A stretch of DNA of 64,000 nt from the NCBI GenBank assembly GCA_937931165.1, contig CALHCI010000009.1:1-64000 (forward strand). Direction: 5' to 3'. The position numbers were made by a program, and so were the translations under genes. This DNA comes from an uncultured Granulosicoccaceae bacterium. GTDB taxonomy: Bacteria > Pseudomonadota > Gammaproteobacteria > Granulosicoccales > Granulosicoccaceae. Shown in pieces: positions 48,525-56,243 of the stretch. How positions within the stretch are numbered: the first letter of the stretch is position 1; every line of letters begins with the position of its first letter. The notes under the pieces are model-generated. The model ran no database searches, had not been told where the DNA came from, and saw nothing but the letters and a program-made list of their open reading frames with translations.

Positions 48525-48731
48525 TTAGAGTGCTACAACGTTAGTAGCGCATGGGCCTTTTTGCCCTTCGCCAACTTCAAACTCAACTGCCTGACCATCA
48601 TTCAAAGTGGCGAATCCGCCGCCAGCTTGTATTTCAGAGTGATGAACAAACAGATCTTTTCCGCCGTCTTCAGGGGTGATGAATCCATAACCCTTGTCTG
48701 CGTTGAACCACTTGACCGTACCTTTACTCAT
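48525..48731 (-). CDS. CspA-family cold-shock protein
   Basis: 68 residues, a single cold-shock domain. RNP1-like [12 protein letters not shown] (about 13-24) and RNP2-like LFVHHSEIQ (about 27-35) bind single-stranded RNA/DNA, followed by [20 protein letters not shown], the standard end. It acts as an RNA chaperone. The 5' leader (48732 onwards on the minus strand) is long and AT-rich, as in cold-regulated csp genes, but no promoter or cold-box could be fixed. It is followed by the hairpin at 48479-48503. Confidence 0.95.
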   Translation of the reverse strand: MSKGTVKWFNADKGYGFITPEDGGKDLFVHHSEIQAGGGFATLNDGQAVEFEVGEGQKGPCATNVVAL

Positions 48732-49047
48732 GTTGCTTTCAATTCCTGATATTTTGCTTAACTATGGACGTAACATATCCATGAGTAAGATAACAGATAA
48801 ATCGTGAAGTGTTAGTCCCTATTTAAACATTGGTTACATAAATGGTTGCCAAATCCATTGAAAAGCTATTGAAAGTGTTACCAGGCCTTGCTTTGAGAAA
48901 GTCTCACCGTACTGCTACGGGGCACGAAAATAATTCCAAAAATTGCCTTATTTTGACTCATGCAACCGTTTTCAAGTGCCCTTCTACCAGCATTTCTGTA
49001 GAGGTTTACCGTAAAAAGCACCTTGTTTGTAGCGGTTTTATAGAGCC
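48732..49047. other. Intergenic region, 316 bases, cold-shock leader
   Basis: Between the cold-shock gene and the gene at 49048, both on the minus strand. It should contain the csp promoter and a 5' untranslated leader (AGGAATTG-type ribosome-binding region near 48745). TTGGCA and a TTTAAA run around 48830-48855 may be promoter parts, but the spacing is poor. A plus frame at 48842-49069 is not convincing. No terminator for the upstream unit is seen. Confidence 0.5.
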
Positions 49048-49437
49048 TTATTCGGTTTCTGTTTCATAAGCAACATGTCCGGTACCTTTATGGGCCATCG
49101 GATTCTTGCGTGCTTCTTCGGGCCACAGTGCGTGCCACCCGCGATCAATCTGGAAAGTAATTATTTTACGGCTTTTGGTTTTTTCCGGTGCGCTTTCCGG
49201 ATCGCTCTTATCCAGTGCTTTGTGATGTTCGATGATTTCTTCATCGGTTGCTTCACGAACGCCTAGGATTTCGCCACCTTTGAAAGCTCTGTCCGATTTT
49301 GAGCGATGCAACGAAAGGTACTTCATTGTTTCTTCTTCATCGGATAAGGCCCACATGCTGGATTCGCAGATGCCCTTCTTATCGATAAGCTTCAGTCCGT
49401 GCTTTGACAGAATAAAAAGCGTGTTTGGGCTACTCAT
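49048..49437 (-). CDS. Conserved-looking hypothetical protein
   Basis: 129 residues, not recognised. No signal peptide or hydrophobic segment; charged throughout. Blocks that look constrained: LSKHGLKLIDKKGICESSMWALSDEEETMKYLSLHRSK, cut here as LSKHGLKLIDKKG then SMWALSDEEETMKYL, followed by FKGGEILGVREATDEEIIEHH (shortened: GGEILGVREATDEEIIEH) and the basic end KIITFQIDRGWHALWPEE. The C-terminal NPMAHKGTGHVAYETE is Gly/His-rich. The single Cys is not in a metal-like pair. It is a single-gene unit with 259 bases before the amidinohydrolase start. Confidence 0.65.
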   Translation of the reverse strand: MSSPNTLFILSKHGLKLIDKKGICESSMWALSDEEETMKYLSLHRSKSDRAFKGGEILGVREATDEEIIEHHKALDKSDPESAPEKTKSRKIITFQIDRGWHALWPEEARKNPMAHKGTGHVAYETETE

Positions 49438-49696
49438 GAAAATTCCTTGTGGTCGGAAAGAGACGTCTACCGAGTATAGTTGAGATTACACGTTCGGGGC
49501 TTACTGTTGGGCACTAAACCATTTTTTGCGATTTTCTTTGCATGGAATGCCTTTGAATCCAACAATTACCTCGAGATTATTGGTCACTGCCCAGTGAATA
49601 GTTACCTGAGCGACTGCCGTCTGGTAACTGTATTCCAGATGGCTATGTCAATGATTGTCAGTCAAAATTGCTGCTTCTACGCCGGAGAAATCCCTC

Positions 49697-50593
49697 ATGA
49701 ACACTGAAAATTCTGCAGTTTCCCATCGCTGGGGGATCAATAACGATTATGCGCCATTGACAGATGTGCTGCTGGGCGTGCCTGAGTTTTTTCAATGGGT
49801 TGAGGCCGGACCGCTGATTGCCAGAACCCTGAACAATGCGCACAAAACAGGGGTGAAGTTCGATCTCCAGACGGCGATGGCGCAGCATGCAGAAATGGTT
49901 TCTATATATGAGACTAACGGCGTGAAGTGCCACTATCTTGAATCTGACCCGGTATTACATCGGAATTTTTTTGCCCGCGACAGCTCGGCGATGACTCCAT
50001 GGGGTGCGCTTATTTGTCACATGCAGCTTAAGGTCAGGCGCGCTGACTACGTTACCGCAATAAGTTTTTATCAAAACAATGATATCCCCATCTGGAAGTA
50101 TGCAACCGCTGGTCACTTTGAGGGTGGTGACTTCGTTATCCTCGAGCCTGGCAAGGTACTGATTGGCTACTGTGGAGAGCGATCTGAAAAAGAAGGCTCC
50201 GAACAGGTAGCTGAGTTTGTCAGAGCAGAAGGGTGGGAAGCCGTAACTGCTCCCATCAGTCGTGAGTTTGTGCACATGGATGGACTGGTCGTACCACTGG
50301 CCGAAAAGCTACTGGTTGCCTGCACGGATGCACTTGAGCCCTGGGTGGTTAAACAACTGCGGGACTGGCAATTTGAATTTGTTGATGTGCCGTATCGCGA
50401 AGCTCGTGATCTGGGCGTTAATCTGGTAGCGCTTGGCAACAACAAAGTGCTGTCGATGAAAGGTGCAACCGAACTGAACGCAAACATGCGTTCATTGGGT
50501 TTTGAAGTTTATGATCCGGATATGTCTATGTTTACACTTGGTGGTGGCGGGGTTCACTGCCTGTGTCATGCGCTGTGTCGTGAAGCGGTATAG
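49697..50593 (+). CDS. Arginine deiminase / dimethylarginine hydrolase-like protein (amidinotransferase superfamily)
   Basis: 298 residues from the ATG at 49697 with GGAGAA upstream; a frame start at 49655 lacks one. The GME-fold catalytic set is visible: FEGGDFVIL (Asp), EFVHMDGLVVPL (His), and GGGGVHCLCHAL with the nucleophile Cys near the end. RDSSAMTPWG is another conserved loop. The superfamily includes arginine deiminase, N-omega-dimethylarginine hydrolase and agmatine/guanidino hydrolases. The sequence does not tell me which; shortness excludes classic arginine deiminase (about 410). It converges on the ureohydrolase gene with 43 bases between stops, both acting on guanidino compounds. 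Confidence 0.82.
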   Translation: MNTENSAVSHRWGINNDYAPLTDVLLGVPEFFQWVEAGPLIARTLNNAHKTGVKFDLQTAMAQHAEMVSIYETNGVKCHYLESDPVLHRNFFARDSSAMTPWGALICHMQLKVRRADYVTAISFYQNNDIPIWKYATAGHFEGGDFVILEPGKVLIGYCGERSEKEGSEQVAEFVRAEGWEAVTAPISREFVHMDGLVVPLAEKLLVACTDALEPWVVKQLRDWQFEFVDVPYREARDLGVNLVALGNNKVLSMKGATELNANMRSLGFEVYDPDMSMFTLGGGGVHCLCHALCREAV

Positions 50594-50636
50594 TTATAAG
50601 CTACTACCGCGAGTGCGTTAAAACAGACCTATTGCG

Positions 50637-51593
50637 TTAAGTTTGGTTGCGGTTAACGCTCTCGCATACAACGCATAACAGCTCAAACAATATTCCGGCA
50701 CCTGCGAGGGCGGTGGTGCCCGCAGGGTCAAACGGTGGCGCTACCTCGACCATATCGGCGCCGATAATATCCAGACCGCTGCAACCGCGAATCAGCTGTT
50801 GTGCTTCAAGCGTCGATAACCCGCCAATTTCAGGTGTGCCGGTGCCCGGTGCAAATGCAGGGTCGAGGCTGTCGATATCAAAGCTTATATAAACCTTGCC
50901 ACCGCCAGTGACTCGATGAATTTCTTCGATGACGCTCTGCATACCCATTGCATGGAAGTCGTGCATGTACACAACGCGCATGCCGCTGTCGTGACTGAAC
51001 TTCCAAAGATCCAGATCATTTAATGACCCGCGAATACCGATTTGTATGGTTCGCTTCGGGTCGAGTAGTCCTTCCTCTACCGCTCTGCTAAACGGTGCGC
51101 CATGATGAAACTTTGAACCCATGTAGTCGTCACCGGTATCGCAGTGTGCATCGATATGCACCATGCCAACCGGTGCTTCTGCAGCAAGGGCTCTTAAGAT
51201 TGGCAGAGACACAGAATGGTCGCCACCGACTGCCACCGGCACGATGCCATTGCTCACAACCTGATCGAAGGTGTCTTGTATGGATTTGTGGCTTCTCTCT
51301 AGTTCAAAAGGTGAAGGCACCCATGCATCACCGATATCTGAAACCCGACACAGATCGTGTGGTGCAAGACCTGTTGTCTGGTTTTTCATACGCAGCAGTG
51401 TGGACTGATTGCGTACTTCTCTTGGTCCATGACGTGCGCCCGGTCGGCTGGTAACACCGCCGTCGTAAGGAACACCGATAATACCGACATCGGTATCTGA
51501 CATGTCTTCACGATAGGGGGCGCGTAAAAAGGTGGGCAGTCCGACGTAGCGAGGCCGCGCTCTCGGGTCATCGAATTCAGGATAATCTGTCAT
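50637..51593 (-). CDS. Ureohydrolase family protein (agmatinase / guanidinobutyrase / guanidinopropionase-like)
   Basis: 318 residues from the ATG at 51593. It hydrolyses a guanidino group to urea with a two-manganese site. All metal motifs are present: GGDHSVSLP (His), VHIDAHCDTGDDYMG (Asp-x-His-x-Asp) and SFDIDSLDPAFAPGTGTPE. The His/Gly segment SKFHHGAPFSRAVEEGLLDP is closer to guanidinobutyrase/guanidinopropionase types than to classic agmatinase, but this is a judgement by eye. The ATG overlaps the paaJ stop (51590-51593, ATGA-type), so it is translationally coupled to phenylacetate genes, an unusual association. Confidence 0.87.
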   Translation of the reverse strand: MTDYPEFDDPRARPRYVGLPTFLRAPYREDMSDTDVGIIGVPYDGGVTSRPGARHGPREVRNQSTLLRMKNQTTGLAPHDLCRVSDIGDAWVPSPFELERSHKSIQDTFDQVVSNGIVPVAVGGDHSVSLPILRALAAEAPVGMVHIDAHCDTGDDYMGSKFHHGAPFSRAVEEGLLDPKRTIQIGIRGSLNDLDLWKFSHDSGMRVVYMHDFHAMGMQSVIEEIHRVTGGGKVYISFDIDSLDPAFAPGTGTPEIGGLSTLEAQQLIRGCSGLDIIGADMVEVAPPFDPAGTTALAGAGILFELLCVVCESVNRNQT

Positions 51594-52795
51594 GATGCGC
51601 GTTCCATTGTTAATGCGATGCCTTGCCCTACACCGATGCACATCGCACAAAGCGCACGTTTTAGTTTTTGTTGCTTCAGCTCAAAAGCTGCGGTGAGTGC
51701 CAGACGCGCACCGGACATACCGAGCGGGTGGCCAAGTGCTATGGCCCCTCCGTTGGGGTTTACGTGATCTGCATCGTCCGGAAGGCCAAGTTCTCTGGTC
51801 ACCGCAAGCGCCTGCGCTGCAAATGCTTCATTGAGTTCGATAATGTCGATGTCACCAATGGTCAGCTGTTGTCTGGCAAGCAGTTTCTGTGTTGCCGGCG
51901 CCGGACCAATACCCATAATTCTCGGCTCTACACCGGTTGTGGCCATGCCGGTAATACGCGCCTTTGCATTGAGATTGTATTTTTCCACGGCTTTCTCTGA
52001 GGCAATAATAATAGCGGCTGCACCGTCATTAACACCGGATGCATTGCCTGCAGTCACGCAACCATTCGTTTTAAATGGTGTGGAAAGGGACGCCAGTTTT
52101 TCCAGCGTGGTAACCCTTGGGTGTTCATCTGTTGAAAAAACCACCGGGTCTTTTTTATGGCGGATAATTTTTACCGGTTGTATTTCCATGGCGAGTCTGC
52201 CGGATTCAATTGCCTGCGCTGCGCGTGTTTGTGAGCGGTGTGCGAAGAGATCCTGATCCTCACGCATGATGCCGAATTCAGTGGCAACGTTTTCTGCCGT
52301 TTCCGGCATGGAGTCAATGCCGTAGGCGTTTTGTAATGCCGGATTAACAAAACGCCAGCCGATAGTGGTGTCGTAGATTTCGGCATTGCGGGAAAACGCT
52401 GTTTCGGCTTTTGGCATGACCATCGGTGCGCGGGTCATGCTTTCAACGCCACCGGCAATGATCACATCGGCTTCACCTGCGGCAATAGATCTGGCAGCCA
52501 TACCAACAGCGTCGAGACCGGAACCGCACAGTCTGTTGATGGTCATTGCCGGAACACTGACTGGCAGGCCAGCCAGCAATATCGCCATACGCGCGACGTT
52601 GCGATTATCTTCTCCCGCCTGATTGGCACAACCGATATACACATCATCGATATATTCGGGATTAAGAGCGCCGACATTGTTGATGAGTGAATGAATAACA
52701 TCTGCGAGTAGTGTGTCCGGGCGCACGCCGGCCAGCGCGCCACCGAAACGTCCGATAGGGGTTCTTAAACCTTCACAAATGAAAGCGTGTTGCAT
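51590..52795 (-). CDS. paaJ: 3-oxoadipyl-CoA / 3-oxo-5,6-dehydrosuberyl-CoA thiolase
   Basis: 401 residues from the ATG at 52795 (an in-frame start at 52837 is not preferred). It performs the two thiolysis steps of the phenylacetate pathway and is interchangeable with PcaF. Active site: TINRLCGSGLDAVGMAARSI (Cys about 90), IIELNEAFAAQALAVTREL, NPNGGAIALGHPLGMSGARL (His) and CIGVGQG with the second Cys. The VNxNGGAIALGHPLG form separates it from the AtoB-like thiolase at 10610. It lies 52 bases after paaI and overlaps the ureohydrolase. Confidence 0.92.
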   Translation of the reverse strand: MQHAFICEGLRTPIGRFGGALAGVRPDTLLADVIHSLINNVGALNPEYIDDVYIGCANQAGEDNRNVARMAILLAGLPVSVPAMTINRLCGSGLDAVGMAARSIAAGEADVIIAGGVESMTRAPMVMPKAETAFSRNAEIYDTTIGWRFVNPALQNAYGIDSMPETAENVATEFGIMREDQDLFAHRSQTRAAQAIESGRLAMEIQPVKIIRHKKDPVVFSTDEHPRVTTLEKLASLSTPFKTNGCVTAGNASGVNDGAAAIIIASEKAVEKYNLNAKARITGMATTGVEPRIMGIGPAPATQKLLARQQLTIGDIDIIELNEAFAAQALAVTRELGLPDDADHVNPNGGAIALGHPLGMSGARLALTAAFELKQQKLKRALCAMCIGVGQGIALTMERAS

Positions 52796-52847
52796 CAGGT
52801 ATCCTGTGTACTGGGTAGTGTGTCGCAGCGTACACACCGTTTAAAGT

Positions 52848-53297
52848 TTATGAGTCTGGTTGTGTCAGCGGGTCGTTGATCACGGTGGCGTTAAGCGTTC
52901 TCGAATTGCCTCTGAATAACGCAATAATTTCATTGTTCTGATTAACCACGGTGGCGTCGTAAATGCCGGAACGTTTGCCGCGATTGACTTCCGAGGCCAC
53001 CGCGGTGAGCTTATCTCCGAGTTTACCGGGTGCCACAAACGTAATGGAATTGTGTTGTGCTACTGCCACCTGATTGTAGCTGTTACAGGCGAATGCAAAT
53101 GCAGTATCTGCAAGCGTGAAAATAAAGCCGCCGTGGCAGATATCGTGTCCGTTGGTATGCCGCGGTTCGACGTTCATCGAGACAGTGGCGGTGCCGGGTG
53201 CCACGCTTTCGAGGGAAATGCCAATGCTTTTACTGGCATCGTCATTGTTCCACATGGCTTCGGCACTTCGCCTGGCGAGTTCGTCAGCGGTCAACAC
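52848..53297 (-). CDS. paaI: Phenylacetate-pathway hotdog thioesterase
   Basis: 149 residues, one hotdog domain. NGHDICHGGFIFTLADTAFAF (about 50-70) has the Asp of PaaI and Asn/Gly before it. PaaI hydrolyses hydroxyphenylacetyl-CoA and related CoA esters that build up as dead-end products, releasing CoA for the pathway. It lies between paaX (28 bases upstream) and paaJ (52 bases downstream), so the assignment has strong context support. It is distinct from the hotdog gene at 7116. Confidence 0.92.
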   Translation of the reverse strand: MLTADELARRSAEAMWNNDDASKSIGISLESVAPGTATVSMNVEPRHTNGHDICHGGFIFTLADTAFAFACNSYNQVAVAQHNSITFVAPGKLGDKLTAVASEVNRGKRSGIYDATVVNQNNEIIALFRGNSRTLNATVINDPLTQPDS

Positions 53298-53325
53298 CTG
53301 AATCCTCTATTGAGCCGACGCCAGT

Positions 53326-54180
53326 TTAGCGAAAACGGCTATTAATTACGATATCTGAAACCGGCAACGAGCCGTTTGGTCCCTTTGCTTCTGTGTCCAG
53401 CCATTTCTCTGCGGCATCATTGAGGTCGTGGTAAAAATCTGCAACGCGCTGATGGCAAAGGCTGTCCGGGGTTTGAGTGTGAGCCACGCTAAGGTTCGCA
53501 ACGGGATGTCGCAGGCGCAGCCGTCGCCATTCGTGAATTAACAGTGTGCGTATCGCCAGCGCTTCCAGCGGGCTGGCAATGTCGGTATCTGCCAGTTGGT
53601 CAATCATTTCTGTTAATGCGCGGTATCTATCGGCCATTTTTTCTGGCATCAGATACTGGCGTACCCAATCCGGCAGACTGGTTTTCTCAAGCCGTGCAAC
53701 AAGATGTTCGCCATTGGCCAACGAAGCCGTTTTAACTAAAGCAGCCTGTGCCAGATACAATCCAATACCAGGCAGCGGGACGACCTGCGCGCGTAGGTGT
53801 GAGTCAAGTTTGTGGTCCGGGTGAGTGGCGATGATAACCATTTCTTCCGTGTTGTCAGATGGCCTGGCCGGTGGGCGATAGATGGTGGTTGCTGCGGCTG
53901 CAAATTCCTGCAGACCACTTGCCGATAATCGATAGTAGCTGCTGCGACCACGGCGTGTGCGTTCCATCCAGCCGTCTTTACACAACCTTGACAATGCCGT
54001 GCGCACCGCGCCACTGCCAATGCCAAGTGCGGCCATCACTTCCTGAACCGAGCTTGCCGCCACTGCACCCCCTCTTGGTGCAATGGAATCACCAAACAGC
54101 GTAACGATGACTGACCAGGTTTTTAGCGAGTTGTCTTCACGCAATTGCGTCAGGATGCGCTGTAGTCGATCTGACACCAC
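53326..54180 (-). CDS. paaX: PaaX-family transcriptional repressor
   Basis: 284 residues. N-terminal winged helix: KTWSVIVTLFGDSIAPRGG then GIGSGAVRTALSRLCKDGWMERTRRGRSSYYRLS, with the R-R-G-R-x-S-x-Y-x-L pattern of PaaX, and a C-terminal domain with PVANLS near the end. It represses paa genes and is relieved by phenylacetyl-CoA. It lies inside the operon, 6 bases downstream of paaZ, so it is autoregulated if it acts at the divergent site at 58335-58378. Confidence 0.93.
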   Translation of the reverse strand: MVSDRLQRILTQLREDNSLKTWSVIVTLFGDSIAPRGGAVAASSVQEVMAALGIGSGAVRTALSRLCKDGWMERTRRGRSSYYRLSASGLQEFAAAATTIYRPPARPSDNTEEMVIIATHPDHKLDSHLRAQVVPLPGIGLYLAQAALVKTASLANGEHLVARLEKTSLPDWVRQYLMPEKMADRYRALTEMIDQLADTDIASPLEALAIRTLLIHEWRRLRLRHPVANLSVAHTQTPDSLCHQRVADFYHDLNDAAEKWLDTEAKGPNGSLPVSDIVINSRFR

Positions 54181-54186
54181 AAGCTT

Positions 54187-56232
54187 TTACAGTGCATTCA
54201 TGGTGTGGAGTTGATAGCTTGCTACCTGCTCGTCGTTCTGGTTGTGCAATGTGACGTGCCAGCGTACCTCGCCATATTCTTCATTGCGCTTTTTCTTTGT
54301 TTGTACGGTCAGTGATACGCAGATACTGTCTCCGGCGGACACCGGTTTCTGGAAAGCAAGGTCAGACAATCCGGTATTGGCAAGCACCGGGCCCGGGTCA
54401 GGATCGACAAATAGTCCCGCCGCAAAAGAAAGCAGCAGGTAGCCATGTGCAACACGGCCCGGGAAAAACGGATTGGCGGCGGCGGCTTCTTCATCCATGT
54501 GTGCGTAAAAAGTGTCACCGGTAAAGTGTGCAAAGTGTTCGATATCATCCAGTGTGATTTCGCGTGACCCGGTGTGCAGCGTGTCTCCAATGTTGAGTTC
54601 GCTAAATCGTTTACGGAAAGGATGTTTGCTGTGCTCAGCTGTTGGAGCACCTGCAACATAGTTGCCGGTGACTGATTGCAGTAAATCAGGTGATCCCTGA
54701 ATGGCGGTTCTTTGCATATAGTGTTTAACCGCTCTAACGCCACCGAGTTCTTCGCCGCCACCGGCACGGCCAGGCCCGCCGTGCACCATATGCGGCAGCG
54801 GTGATCCGTGTCCGGTTGATTCTTTGTTTGAGTGCAGGTTGTTAAAGTACAGCCGGCCATGCCATGCTGCAGAACGACTGGTCACTTCACGTGCAACGCT
54901 ACCGTCTTGTGTGACCACCGATGCCACCAGACTGCCGTTGCCACGGTTCAGTAGTTCACAGGCATGGTGCAGGTCACGATAGGGCATTAACGTTGAAACC
55001 GGACCGAACGCTTCAATCGCGTGCACGGCAGCGGCGTTGTCGGGGTCTGCGCAGTGATACAGCATGGGCGTGACAAACGCGCCTGCATTCATCTGCGTGT
55101 CGTTCAGTGTTGGGGTAGCGTCACCGTATGTTAGTTTGGCGCAGGTACTGATCTGGTTGCAGGCATCGATAACACTTTCTTTCTGCTCTGACGATACCAG
55201 CGCACCCATGGTTGTCTCTGCGAGAGACGGGTCGCCAATGTTGAGCGCTGACAGCTTTGCAGTAAGTGCGTCTTGGGTGGCATCCATAAGACGGGTTGGC
55301 ACCAGCACACGACGAATCGCTGTACACTTCTGACCGGACTTTACGGTCATTTCTTTAAAGACTTCATTGACAAAGATATCGAAATCCGGTGAATCTGCGG
55401 TGATATCCGGTCCGAGTAGTGTGGCGTTCAGGCTGTCCTGTTCTGCATTAAATGGAACTGCATTGTTTAACAGGTGCGTGTTTGATCGCAGCAGATTGGC
55501 TGTGTTTGCAGAGCCGGTGAAGGTAACGACATCCTGAGCAGATAATTCGTTAAGCAGGTTGCCGGTGCCGCCGCAAATTAACTGAAAGCTGCCGGGTGGA
55601 AATATGTCACTGTCTATCATCAACCGGAAGCAGGCTTCGGTGATATAGCTGGTGGCGGTGGCAGGTTTAATGATGGCCGGCATACCCGCGAGTAACGTTG
55701 GTGCCAGTTTCTCAAGCATACCCCACACTGGAAAATTAAATGCATTGATATGCACTGCCACACCGGGCTTACTGGTATAAACATGTTGCCCGACAAAGGT
55801 GCCTTTGCGTGAAAGTTGTTCGACTTCGCCATCGGTGCACAATGTGTCGTCAGGCAGTTCTCTGCGTCCTTTCGAGGCATAGACAAATACGGTCGCAATT
55901 CCACCGTCAATATCTATTGTAGAATCCGCCGCAGTAGCACCGCTATGAAAAGCCAGTTCTGTCAGATAGCTGGTATGTTCGTTGAGATGAGTTGCCAGTT
56001 GTTTGAGTTTTTTGGCGCGGTCATGAAAGGTCAGTTCACGCAGTGCCGGGCCGCCCTGTTTTCTGGCATGGTTTAACATCGCTGCGGTATCTATGCTGCT
56101 GTTACCGGCCTTAGCGATGTCTTTTGCGGTGACGGCTGAACGGATAACTCGTGCGTTGTTATCCGGTGCAACCCACTGATCACAGAGGTAGCTGCTGACT
56201 ATGCCATCGGGAATGGTGATGTTTTTATGCAT
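54187..56232 (-). CDS. paaZ: Bifunctional oxepin-CoA hydrolase / 3-oxo-5,6-dehydrosuberyl-CoA semialdehyde dehydrogenase
   Basis: 681 residues, like E. coli PaaZ. N-terminal aldehyde dehydrogenase domain (about 1-520): VTFTGSANTANLL (cofactor loop) and VKSGQKCTAIRRVLVP with the catalytic Cys; Gly-rich linker PGRAGGGEELGGVRAVKHYM; C-terminal MaoC/hotdog domain (about 540-681): ITLDDIEHFAHFTGDTFYAH with the Asp/His pair, then PGRVAHGYLLLSFAAGLF. The hydratase half opens the oxepin ring, the dehydrogenase half oxidises the aldehyde using NADP. It lies 11 bases after the fused hydratase gene. Confidence 0.95.
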   Translation of the reverse strand: MHKNITIPDGIVSSYLCDQWVAPDNNARVIRSAVTAKDIAKAGNSSIDTAAMLNHARKQGGPALRELTFHDRAKKLKQLATHLNEHTSYLTELAFHSGATAADSTIDIDGGIATVFVYASKGRRELPDDTLCTDGEVEQLSRKGTFVGQHVYTSKPGVAVHINAFNFPVWGMLEKLAPTLLAGMPAIIKPATATSYITEACFRLMIDSDIFPPGSFQLICGGTGNLLNELSAQDVVTFTGSANTANLLRSNTHLLNNAVPFNAEQDSLNATLLGPDITADSPDFDIFVNEVFKEMTVKSGQKCTAIRRVLVPTRLMDATQDALTAKLSALNIGDPSLAETTMGALVSSEQKESVIDACNQISTCAKLTYGDATPTLNDTQMNAGAFVTPMLYHCADPDNAAAVHAIEAFGPVSTLMPYRDLHHACELLNRGNGSLVASVVTQDGSVAREVTSRSAAWHGRLYFNNLHSNKESTGHGSPLPHMVHGGPGRAGGGEELGGVRAVKHYMQRTAIQGSPDLLQSVTGNYVAGAPTAEHSKHPFRKRFSELNIGDTLHTGSREITLDDIEHFAHFTGDTFYAHMDEEAAAANPFFPGRVAHGYLLLSFAAGLFVDPDPGPVLANTGLSDLAFQKPVSAGDSICVSLTVQTKKKRNEEYGEVRWHVTLHNQNDEQVASYQLHTMNAL

Positions 56233-56243
56233 GGGATAATTGC

